From: Megaleporinus macrocephalus
Taxonomy: Eukaryota; Chordata; Actinopteri; Characiformes; Anostomidae
Length of the DNA: 64,000 bases
Direction of reading: 5' to 3'
Assembly (NCBI GenBank): GCA_021613375.1
Contig: CM038728.1
Location: 32,362,907 to 32,426,906, forward strand
A program made the position numbers and the translations under genes. Below, piece by piece: positions 24,960 to 35,521 of this stretch (the stretch's first letter is position 1; every line of letters starts with the position of its first letter). Under the pieces are notes generated by a model that was not told the origin of the DNA, did no database searches, and saw only the letters and a list, made by a program, of their open reading frames with translations.

Positions 24960-26420
24960 TGAGGAGTTGGCAACAGTGGATGTCTGTTGACTCTTATATG
25001 AGATGTCAGCAGTTTAAAACAGGATCAGTGACATGCTTTTGTTTCGATTTACCATAACATGGTTCTGTTGTTGCACCAGCAAAACTGAGCATATTGCATA
25101 TTTAAACAACTACATACTGTATACTATTTTATTTAGGAAGCTTTTAAAGCTGTACTAAGCGCATAGTAATTTGCCCCAACCTACCAAGATCATGACTCTT
25201 ATCTAAATTATAAAATAAAAAAGGATTAAATAAGTTAATAACTGTGACTGGACCTTTACATCAAATATAAAGTTGGTATTAAGTAGTATAACTTGATGTA
25301 TGCCAAACACGTGTTTTATTAAAAGTCTTGTTAACGAGTAATATAGTAAATGCAGAAAATAAAAGTGGAAGTACCTTTTAAAAAAGATACTGTGTCACCT
25401 ACAAAGAAATTGAAGCTTCTTAGATCATCCAGCATCTATCAGCTCAGGAACCACAAGGCTGAAGCTGTCTTCTAAGTGGAATTTCCTGTTCCACCTTAAA
25501 TGGTGCAGATTCTACCTGCTCAGAGACCATGAGACTAAAACTGTCTTCTTATTGGATTGTTCTGTTTCATCCTAAATGGTGCTGCTTCTATCAGCTGAGG
25601 AGGAATGAGGCGGTAACTGTCTTCATACTAGAATTTCCTGTTCCACCTTAAATGGTGCCGTTTCTATCAGCTGAGAGACCATGAGACTAAAACTATCTTC
25701 TTATTGGACTTTTCTGTTCCACCTTAAATGGTACAGCATTTACCAGCTCAGGAGCTACGAGGTAAACTGTCTTCAGGCACTGAAATGTAATAGCTGCACC
25801 ATTTAAGGTGGAACAGAAAATTACAATAAGAAGCTGAAGAACAAGAAGCAAAACTAAACACTAAAGGCAACGTGTAAACAAGAAAACCACTGGGTGCACA
25901 ATCGTTCATCCTGAGTCTGTGAGATAAACTCAACTAAATACTGAAACTGAAAGTGTTGTGCTGGGCATGGGTTAAAAATAGACAGGACCTCTTAAAACAC
26001 AGTAAATATACACTGAAACTAAATTTTAGTATATAAAATATATATAAATCATAAATATACACCATCAGTACCACTATACTATACCAACTAGACCACTATA
26101 CAACTACACTATACCAACTATACCACTACACTATACCCACCCAACTTTTCAATAAGTTCTCTAGAGCTCCAGGCTGAAAGCTGTGGTTGGATGAAAGAGT
26201 TAAAGTTCTGCATTGCCTGTTGGACGGTTCCAGCAGTTTAGTGATCAGGTCAAAACAGAACCACACAGAAACGCGAACAAATAAAAGGTTCTAGATATCT
26301 GCTAAGTCATTAAGGTGGAAGCACGTGTGCTCAACTTAACCGGCAGCTGGGCCTAAAACCAAAGCCAGTCTTCATCTCTCACTGGTAATCTGTAAACCCG
26401 GCTTTTAGTGTGGATTAAGT
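24960..26420. other. Copy B intron remainder
   Basis: From about 24985 the sequence is collinear with copy A from about 10890, including the 85-90-bp degenerate repeat at 25425-25815. No coding sequence is seen. Confidence 0.55.
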
Positions 26421-26441
26421 CAGCGATCAGGCTGATCTTAC

Positions 26442-26527
26442 CTGCTTCACGTACTCACTCACTTCACCTTCGGTGCGCTGGAAGAGCAGCAGTGCCTGCT
26501 GGGATTGATCTTTGACTCGCACTGCTG
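26442..26527 (-). other. Leader exon of C19orf12 copy B (UTR or N-terminal extension)
   Basis: The minus strand reads KDQSQQALLLFQRTEG and EVSEYVKQ, then donor CAG|gtaaga at 26442/26441. It joins in frame to VRDAM at 18808. Compared with copy A there is one substitution (L for R) and a 6-bp, frame-preserving deletion near 26519. No in-frame ATG is visible before an upstream stop. The transcription start is not determined. Confidence 0.55.
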
Positions 26528-26769
26528 ACAGTCACTAAAATAACAGATAACGTGTTGCTTCTGTCCAATTACAGCTCATCCAATTACATCACTGAATCGT
26601 CTAAACTACGTGTTTGCAGTAAAAGTGCACAGGAAAAACAACGCTGGCGTCCTCTTGCGCAAAGAGTCCTGGGTAAAAGTTTTACCGTGCAGGGATTGTT
26701 CTCAGTACGTGGCCAGCAGGTGGCGCCACCACACTGGCTGAATGGTCACAAAACTATGGCTCCTAAATG

Positions 26770-27880
26770 AGGGTTATGTAAACAGTCGTGCAGTTAGGAG
26801 CCGAATATGAATGCCTTTCGCCTCATAAAGTAGTATTTGCCCTTATACCATGCCCTAATTAGTGCACTACGTAGGGTGTAGGGAGGTGAGGAGTGTTTGA
26901 GATTCAGCCTATGACTGTTTACTGTTTCTTTGACTTCTATTGTCTTGATTCAGTTCTGACTGATTTGGGTTTGTGTTGCTGTGTGCATTTGTAGGCCCAC
27001 TTTCGTGTTAATATTGTTAAAGTTTACTGTCTTACAAGGGTGTTGTTTCACTTTCATATTGAGCTGTTAAAATCTTGCTCTCAGTATTGAAATATTGAGT
27101 TTATATTAGTAGTGAGGTACTGAATATCACCAGCTCAGGGGAATAACATTTATTGATATGTGTGTGTAAGGTATGACCTGAAACCAGGGCATTTATAATT
27201 GTCTTTGGTGGCATACACCTTTGTTTATTTCACTTATTTTGATATTGAGCGAAGGACAATACTATTGCTATACCGCCTATTATTAGTTTCCATTAAATTT
27301 AAATATAGCGGTTCAATTATTTTTGTGTTTTTCCTCTTTGATAAATTATTAGGTTAAAATGTAGATAAGCTCCCACTCTGAAAAGTATTTCTTTTGATTT
27401 AAATCAGGTTTAAGCAAGGTATAGAGAGTATCTGTTCTGTGTATATGAGTTTGAGACACTCAGTTAAGAAAGTTTTTTTTATTTCTGACTCATCTCTCGG
27501 TGTTTGCGCTCTTTACAGCTGATGAAGTAGAAGCAATAGAAAAAATAGTGCTTTTAAAGACAGTTACTAATCAAAAGAGCAGTTCAGAACGCTTTAGAAA
27601 AAAAATATACATCTGTGGCACTTGAGCCTTTCCATGATATGCTAATTATAAAAACATATGTTGAATACTGCATGGAAATTAACTGTCATGTTACTAGGTA
27701 TTATATTTTTAGTGTAAATATAGGGATTTTAAGGGTGTTACAGGAGATATATGTTTTGCAATGAAAAGAGTTAAACGTGATAGGTGTCCGCAGAGCTTAA
27801 CCAATGAGGATTAAGCTATGTCGTCATCAAGCGGTCTCTCTGCTTGTGCAGTTTTCAAATGTACACAGACTTCTAAATAC

Positions 27881-27973
<93 letters not shown>

Positions 27974-28030
27974 AATAAAAAGTAAAGTTAATAAATACGA
28001 GTGTTCATGGGCGGCGCCTCCTGTATTCAA
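26770..28030. other. Intergenic stretch between C19orf12 copy B and the TP53INP-like gene
   Basis: The right edge of the segmental duplication is at about 26765. The rest is AT-rich unique-looking sequence without supported genes. It ends in an (AT)n microsatellite at 27885-27970, followed by GC-richer promoter-like sequence. The two genes are divergently transcribed from this interval. Confidence 0.55.
27885..27970. repeat. (AT)n microsatellite
   Basis: About 42 AT dinucleotides. A cruciform-prone site just upstream of the TP53INP-like promoter. Confidence 0.98.
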
Positions 28031-28115
28031 AACAAGTGGAGCGCGGTTGCGTCACTTGGGGGCGGAGCTTAGTGATGATAAACAAACGGAGGAACAAACA
28101 GAGAACGAGACAGAG
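28030..28115 (+). promoter_or_regulatory. Probable promoter of the TP53INP-like gene
   Basis: A short GC-richer block with a CRE-like half site ('ttgcgtcactt') and a GC box ('gggggcggagctt') at about 28045-28070. It lies directly upstream of a purine-rich leader and a good splice donor at 28201. No TATA box. Position and motifs are the only evidence. Confidence 0.5.
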
Positions 28116-28201
28116 AGTAAGAGGGAAACCTAGAGAGAGACACAAAGAGAGAATATAAGACTGATACTGAGAAATAACTCAACCGCTGATCTTCTTACAC
28201 A
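28116..28201 (+). other. Probable 5' UTR exon of the TP53INP-like gene
   Basis: The purine-rich leader ends 'cttcttacacag' followed by gtaagatt, a near-consensus donor. The next exon would begin at 31447 after 'tcgtttacag' and carries 49 nt of leader before the ATG at 31496. The transcription start is not defined. Confidence 0.55.
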
Positions 28202-28209
28202 GGTAAGAT

Positions 28210-30380
28210 TATTACTCTAATCTATAAACACAGCTGGATTTATCACTTTAGTCGAAATAACAACGTAAAAGTCCTGTCTGGTAGTTGAACAGGAGAAGCG
28301 GAAGAACAGAACAGTCTTCACTTTTACCTCAAGTTCTTCAGTTTTAGTGAGAAATACATCTGTTACAATCTTTCTGATTTACAGACTGATATATAAACTG
28401 ATAATCATAATCTAGAAAACTGATCTGAACTTAAACTAGCACTGCTGTGCTGTGTCTTCTGTGGCTTTATATTTAATACTCCTCTACATTTCCCAGCAAA
28501 CAACAAACAAGTTATACTGCATACATATCAAATATTGTAAATATCTTTAGGAAAATGTGCTTTATAACTTACCTGAAGAGTGTGTACTGTAAATACACTC
28601 AGTTCATCCCCAAACCCAGAGTCACAGTACAGATTACTAAAGTACAGACTGCTTTTAGATGTGAAGAAACTGCACAGGCTTCTATTTTCACACCAGTAAA
28701 TGAATGTGTAGTGTAGATTCAGGTGTATGTTGTGGACTCAGGCTCTTAGACTGTGTTGTTATTGTAAGACGAGCCTGTAGACAGAGACAGGGAGAGAGAG
28801 AAAGTGTGTGTAAGCGGAGAGTGAACAAAACACACAAACACTCCTGCAGCCTGAAGCAAACACTGATAACTAGCAGTGATCCAACTCCAGAGATACACAC
28901 ACCTGTTTTTAGAGAGATTAATGAGTTTAGTTTATTATTATTCTTGTTATTTTGTATTTATTAAAGCATTTAATGTCACATTTGCGAGTTACTGCTTTAT
29001 ATTATTAGTTAAAGCTTAAATGTTGATTTAAACTGACACTGAAAGACTATCAGGGGTAAAAAAAATCTCATTAAAATCTCATTAAGATGCCTTCAAAGTG
29101 AATCTGATGACACATAAATCCCAGCAGACAAATTATGAGGAAAACAAGGGTGTAAGATCTTCTTTTCTTGTTTTTGGGAAACACTGAAGCCTACAGGCCC
29201 TCAAAAAAAAACTAAAACATTTTCTAAATAATTTTTTATTTGAGGATCCTAAAAACTATTTGTATTGTAAATATTATATACATAACAGGTTAAATAAAAA
29301 AAATAATTACTTAACAATTGTGTTTAAACATATTAAACATTTATTTATTTATTAAAGTTTTTTCTTAAAGGTTTAAAATTCTTTTTTAATTATTTTAGTT
29401 ATATATAGCATTATATATCTATTTTTATTCTATTTTTTATGTATTTAAAAATGAATTTTAAATAGAAAACTCACATTTTATTATAACTACAAACATTTTA
29501 AAGCTAAAAAATATAAAACACTTCTAAATAAAAGACATAGTCATAATTTACATTTAAATGTTTCATTTTCTGTTTTCAATGTGCTTAATTTCTGTTCTCA
29601 CAAATTTCTTTTTTATTTAAATTTAAAAATGTATAATTTGAAAATTTGAAATTTTACTTTAAATAAAAGCAGTGCCTTTATAAATACTTTAAGCCCCTCA
29701 CTGATGAGTTACAACAGAGTCTGGTTTAGATTGTGGGTGGATAAGTATTTAAGGTGGACAGAGTTGAGGGACACAGAGCTTTTGTACACAGTGATCTTGT
29801 GTTCGTGGCAGTATCAATGCTATCATTCATGTATTAGTTCTTTTGAAGTTTCTTCTAAATTAGGAACCTCAGTTCCAGACAGTGATATAAATACATGGCG
29901 CAGGCTAAAGGACAGCAGGCTGTTCGGTCCTGCCAGCGTCCGGCCTGTTCCGACCTGTTAACACAGCAAAATCCGGCCTTAACCTTCAGCTTATGCAAGC
30001 CTGTCTCTGATTTCTTGAGTGACGTGAAACAGCTTCACACGATACGCAGCAGCGATGTTCCATCCATAAATCATCTGAGACAGAAACACACAGACACAAG
30101 CTCACACTGGAGGCCACACGTCCAATTCACATTTTAACTTGATGTTTATATTATTTTCACACAAACAAAACGAATAACATCAACAAAGTCATTGCCAAAA
30201 GTAACTCTACTGTATCAGAGTTTACTGTATTATGGCTGCATTCTGGCTGTTTTCTTTATGTGCCTTATTTAATTACATCAATATTCCTAAAGTTTCTATT
30301 TTCAGTTTATTAGAGCATTCAACTATAAACAATACAACATTAGACTTATAACAGCACAATGGAGTTTAGTCTGATCCATT
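28210..30380. other. TP53INP-like intron 1, 5' part
   Basis: Intron sequence. 29180-29680 is strongly AT-rich. Short ORFs near 28704 and 29704-30137 have no recognisable family and no supporting splice pattern. Confidence 0.5.
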
Positions 30381-30384
30381 TAAA

Positions 30385-31245
30385 CTGACCTAATATGATA
30401 GCCACATGCTAATATGTTTGCTCTGAGTTAACATACTAGACACAAGCTAATATGATAGCCACAAGCTAAAACGATAGCCACAAGCTAATATGTTTTCCCT
30501 GGGTTAACACACTAGATACAAACTAATATGATCGCCACATGCTAATATGTTTGCTCTGAATTAACATACTAGACTCAAACTAATATGATAGTCACAAGCT
30601 AATGTGTTTGCCTTGAGCAAAAATGATAGCCACAAGCTAAAACGATAGCCACAAGCTAATATGTTTTCCCTGGGTTAACACACTAGACACAAAGTAATAT
30701 GATAGCCACATGCTAATATGTTTGCTCTGAGTTAACATACTAGACTCAAACTAATATGATAGCCACATGCTAATATGTTTGCTCTGTGTTAACATACTAG
30801 ACTCAAACTAATATGATAGCCACATGCTAATATGTTTGCTCTGAGTTAACATACTAGACACAAACTAATATGATAGCCACATGCTAATATGTTTGCCCTG
30901 GGTTAACACACTAGACACAAAGTAATATGATAGCCACATGCTAATATGTTTGCTCTGAATTAACATACTAGACTCAAACTAATATGATAGCCACATGCTA
31001 ATATGTTTGCTCTGAGTTAACATACTAGACACAAACTAATATGATAGCCACATGCTAATATGTTTTCCCTGGGTTAACACTCTAGACACAAAGTAATATG
31101 ATAGCCACATGCTAATATGTTTGCCTTGAGCAAAAATGATAGCCACAAGCTAAATGATAGCCACAAGCTAATATATTTGCCCTAAGATAACATACTAGAC
31201 ACAAACTAATATGATAGCCACAAGCTAATATGTTAGCCCTGGGCT
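30385..31245. repeat. ~55-bp minisatellite in intron 1
   Basis: Units combine 'aatatgatagccacatgcta', 'atatgtttgctctgagttaa' and 'catactagacacaaact', with truncated units holding only 'gatagccacaagctaa'. The 'cacaagctaa' word also occurs (inverted) in the decayed array at 7420-7770. Confidence 0.92.
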
Positions 31246-31495
31246 AACACAGAAGCTAATGCTAATGTACATATATAGTCGCTGTCCAAAGATGTATCTC
31301 CATTTTTGTTTATAGAAATATGTCTATATAACTTTATTTCCTGTTTCCATGTTACTATTGTTTACTTTTTCTGTGTATGGTTTACTAACGTTATAGTACT
31401 TATTGTGGTGAGTTAAGCTCAACTCCACGCTGTTCTATCGTTTACAGATTCCTGTCTAAAGTCTGAGGTACGAGAAGAAGAGGAACAACATAAAA

Positions 31496-33514
31496 ATGAT
31501 CAGCAAAATCTTCTCCCAGCTTCTCGGCAGCGCTGAGGAGGAAGCCGGTACTGCTGTGGAGAAGGAGGGCTGTGAGGTGTTTGAGTTCGAAGATGGAGAA
31601 TGGGTCATCATTAACCTACAGGGTAAACACGGGGGTCCCAGCCCCCCCAAATCATTCAGCAACTTTACAGCTCTGTCTGCTTAAAAACATGAAAAACATG
31701 CGCATGGGCTCAAAACAAAGAATAACTTTGATAAGTTGTAACTTTTTTGGTCGTGTGGGAAAAATATTATAAATGTAATTGTAATAAATATAAATTTATA
31801 ATAGTATTCTTTTCTAAATATAATGACGTTTAAAAATATAATAAAATTACTATTGTTCTAAATGACATCACAGGAAATATCATTTTTTTTATTACAACAT
31901 AATCAAATTATTGTTTTCTTTTTGTTACACATATAATGCCTACATTTAATATTTATATTTATGTGATGAATAAATATTATAAGGTTATTTAGTCTATTTT
32001 CTCGTTTAAAGCACTTTATTTTATTTTATTTTTGACAGTGGGTGTCTCAGTGCTTAGAAGCTCTGATACTGTGAGATGCTTTAAATGAAGACTGTGTAGT
32101 TTAATGTGAGATAAATGGTTGTTCTGCATAGAGAACCGTTCTCTGGGCCCTGTTGAGGAGGATCCTCTGGAGAACCTGCTGATAGAGCACCCGAGCATGT
32201 CGGTGTACCAGATGAGAGGTCGCAGGATCGAGGAGGAGGAAGAGGAGGAGGAGGCGGCATCAGAGAGTGGCTCTCCACGGTCAGTAGGTCCTTCACTAAA
32301 ACAGATGCACCTCTCTAAGCTTTCATAGCAGTGAGCAGTTTCTGTCTGATCTCTGATCTTAAAGTAGCCAAACCAAATATTAATTAATTCATATTTAATC
32401 AGCAAATACGTGTTCAGCGTCTGAAGTTGTTTAGTTTTGTATGTAGTGCCACTGGAGCTAATATAGCTAGACAGCTTAGAATTCACCGATTAAGCTGATG
32501 CTAATTGGATGTCGAAAAATTCACTGAAAGCATGAGTAGTAGTTCAGAATAGACCTAATTATGTGGTTTCTAACACCTATTATTATTTGACTATTTTATT
32601 TTATTATTATTTTACTTATATCTTCTTTTTTTATTCGCTTCACATTTTAATTTACTATGTAGTTTTGTTAGTCATACTCGTTTTAGTTTCAGGTCTAAAG
32701 TATGGGATAAAATTCAGTCTTCCAGGTGGCTGCTACTGTTTTTAGCTATGATAATGATCTTGTATCATACAGTAATATCTAATAGATTAGTAGTAATAGT
32801 CATATCTAATATTATTACTATCATTGTTATTTGTTATTATTATTACTATTATTATTATTATTATGAACAATTTTATTTTATTCTATTTAACCTTTATTTA
32901 ACCAGGAGGTCCCTTGAGATTAAAATCTCTTTTTCGTGGGAGACCTGGCCAAGATAGCTCACCATTTACAACCACAAGAACATAAAACATAACAAACAGA
33001 CCTCAGACAATTTACATGCCCATATTCACACAGCACAACAATATTAATAGTAATAATAGTAATGTCTAATAGAAACTATATAATCAAAACTACAAGTGTG
33101 TGATGATTTAAGCAGGCTGTTAGCTCCTTGCTTATTGATGGGGTGTAAGCTTTTCTTTAATAAGAATTGTGGCCAACCAAACTTGTCCCACCTGGTGGTC
33201 TATATTTGGGGTGAACGGGCGAGTAAAACTGGGGGAATGAAATGTTTACTGAACTATGACTTTACTGAACTTATGGCTGACTTTCTGTGTCCAGGCCTGT
33301 GCCAGTCAGGCGTCACGTTTCATGGCGTTTGGCAGCATGGGGCGTCCCACTGCCCATCCTGCTCTCCGTGCAGCGCTCCAGAGCTCACGCTGACCGCAGG
33401 AAACTGACCCGCAGCGCCCTCCACAGGCAGAACCTGGCCAACGTACGCTTCTCTCCGTCTGACCGTCGTTACGGCCACTTCAAGCAGCCCACTCAGCGTC
33501 TCTACAACTACTGA
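31496..33514 (+). CDS. TP53INP/DOR-family protein (third, ccne1-linked paralogue)
   Basis: Family members (TP53INP1, TP53INP2/DOR) shuttle between nucleus and autophagosomes, bind LC3/GABARAP and co-regulate transcription. Coding exons are 31496-31622, 32132-32279 and 33295-33514. They join in frame (phases 1 and 2) to 164 aa, shorter than the ~220-240 aa of mammalian TP53INP1/2. Visible features: an acidic N-terminal LC3-interacting region FEDGEWVIINL with W36 and I39 as the W-x-x-I pair; the family hallmark LENLLIEHPSMSVY (55-68); eight consecutive glutamates (76-83); a basic C-terminal region; and the family's ending LHRQN...QPTQRLYNY at 164. The ATG at 31496 is the first one in the exon and matches the family N-terminus in position. 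Splice sites are gtaaac, gcatag, gtcagt and gtccag. Polyadenylation signals are candidates at 33619 and 33684. It lies between C19orf12 and ccne1; which ohnologue it is, is inferred. Confidence 0.88.
32300..33290. other. TP53INP-like intron 3, non-coding
   Basis: Intron between the second and third coding exons. AT-rich, with a TTA/TAT microsatellite-like run at 32825-32870. The portion at 32870-33010 ('taaccaggaggtcccttgag...ctggccaagatagc') looks like a dispersed repeat. No additional gene. Confidence 0.45.
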
Positions 33515-33727
33515 ACACACTGACCTCAGAACTGACTGACCCACGACTGATGTCTGAATCGAATCCTCTGATCTATTTCAGGTTTGGCGAAGCTGCGCAG
33601 TATGTTAATCGATACTGCAATAAATCTGAATTTAACCCATTCATGTCCAGTAAGTTAGTGTAAGGCACTTTGAGAATTTGTAAGTGAAATAAAAAAACGC
33701 CATATTAAAGTATTATTATATAATTAC

Positions 33728-34135
33728 TAGTGTTGCACCGATACCGATACAGTATCGGTATCGGGGCCGATACTGGCACTTACACACAGTATCGGTATCG
33801 GCAATAGAAAGCGCAGATACCATGAAGCTTATTAACTAAATAGCTGCATGTGTTTCTGCATTGTGGCAATTTTTATTTTTTCATAGCTCTGAAACTTTTT
33901 AATGTGCAGTTACTCCACCAGTAAATGGTTCTTTCAAGGTTATTATATCTTATTCAGGATAAGACATAAAAAAATACAACATATAAAAAGTGGAACACTA
34001 TAAATATCAGGATTTATAGCCATATATCGAGCATTTAAGTCAGAGTTGGTATCGGTATTGGTACTCGGTATCGGCAGATACCTGAAAAGCTGGTATCGGT
34101 ATTGGTAAGGAAAAAGTGGTATCGGTGCACCCCTA
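33728..34135. mobile_element. hAT-like MITE with perfect 8-bp target duplication
   Basis: TIRs TAGTGTTGCACCGATACCGA and, reading the other end inward, TAGGGGTGCACCGATACCAC. The 408-bp element is flanked by ATAATTAC at 33720-33727 and 34136-34143. It belongs to the widespread 'gcaccgatac' hAT MITE type of fish. It lies between the convergent 3' ends of the TP53INP-like and BtpA-family genes. Confidence 0.93.
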
Positions 34136-34143
34136 ATAATTAC

Positions 34144-34671
34144 AATTAGTGTTATTATTAACTTTTAATTTGCCTAAAGTAGTGCAATTTTGTACACTTA
34201 TATGTCAGGTGGATGTATAACAGTTGAAGTTTTTTATGTAATGTTTACACTTTAACTTTTTTAATCAATCCTGAGTGACCAGACAGAATAAAGTAAGTGA
34301 TTAAACTCACTTTTCAAACCAATAGGATTATCCACATTTGTGCTTAGATCTTAGAAAATACATAGTATGTATGAGTAAAGAAGGAAATTTTCAGATATGG
34401 ACATTAATGGGTTAAATGATTCATGCAACACATTCATAGTCAGTATCAGCACAAATAGATTCACATCAAATGCCTTTGCAATAAATGTCAGCATAGTTTC
34501 AGTGGGTTCAAATGCAGTATGCAAATAGGGCTGCAATATGCAAATGAGGCCTGCAGCCAATCACAGCCTTTTTATGACCTACTGCTGTAACTCACAGACC
34601 ACTCACGCGTTTACATGACTTGACTTCCACCGTGATGCATCAAATCTAGTCTCATTAGAGATTCACAAAGG

Positions 34672-34737
<66 letters not shown>

Positions 34738-35400
34738 TACATACAACAATGTTTTCTTTTTCTTTTTTTTCTTTTTCTTTCTTTAGTGTACGTTAAGGCC
34801 GATCTTCAGTGTTTATTGACTCCGTTATATATTTAGGAACTGATCGCACTGCAGATTAGTACAGTTTTTTGTGGGAAATAAAAGTTAATCCCACATTTCT
34901 TGAAAAATGCAGTGAAAAAATAAAAAACTGTATACTATAGGTTCAGTAGTTTAGGGTGTGTATGTGCTTCTTTTTAGTTTAGCTGTAGCTACACTGAATA
35001 TGCTAACCATAAAAATGATGCAAGTGAATATAAATGATTTGTTTTGACTCGATGCCAAAGTGAAAGCTATTGATGTTTTATTTTAATGTTTATTTTAGTG
35101 TTTACTCTGTGACACGCAGACACATTTGCTGTATTGTTTAAGTTTGTGTTTTTAATTTGTCTGACTCTGTAAATATTCTGCCAGTTGTTTTTGTATGCAA
35201 GAACATATTTGATAAAAAAAAGTTTTTATAAAAAGAAAAAAGCTAAATAAACGTGTTTTGTTATTATTTTGTTATTGCAGTGAAGATGTTTTGTCTGTTT
35301 ATGATGTAAAACTCCTCATTAAAGGGTCCATATCCTGCATTTTTCTTGCATTGCTTTTTTTTACTTTATGTGGTTTTATAAAGCAAAATGTTCATTAAAA
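34144..35400. other. Intergenic region between convergent genes
   Basis: Contains an (AT)n microsatellite at 34675-34734 and otherwise AT-rich sequence. No supported gene. A minus-strand AATAAA at 35406-35411 is a likely polyadenylation signal for the BtpA-family gene, ~110 bp past its stop. Confidence 0.5.
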
Positions 35401-35521
35401 CTCTGTTTATTTCCCAGAATTCAACAGACAGTTTTGGTTGGTTTCTACAACTTTAAGACTGAGCTATGTAAATTAGCTCTGTTCTGATTGGCTGCTCCTG
35501 CTCAAAAGGCAGTTCACGTCG

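Larger units (their letters stand above)
13198..26765. repeat. Segmental tandem duplication, copy B
   Basis: Direct repeat of 3688-12540 with C19orf12 copy B. Relative to copy A it lacks the TIR element at 4243. It has gained an (ACAT)n array, a 2.5-kb 89-bp minisatellite, a hAT-like MITE at 19443 and a 4-kb 58-bp minisatellite. Confidence 0.9.

Noticed and set aside
20617..24962. Plus-strand ORFs of 454-880 codons rich in S, Q, T, P and H
   Set aside because: They are read-throughs of a 58-bp tandem repeat open in all three frames. The residue pattern is the same in each frame, shifted, and there is no start context, domain or splice support.
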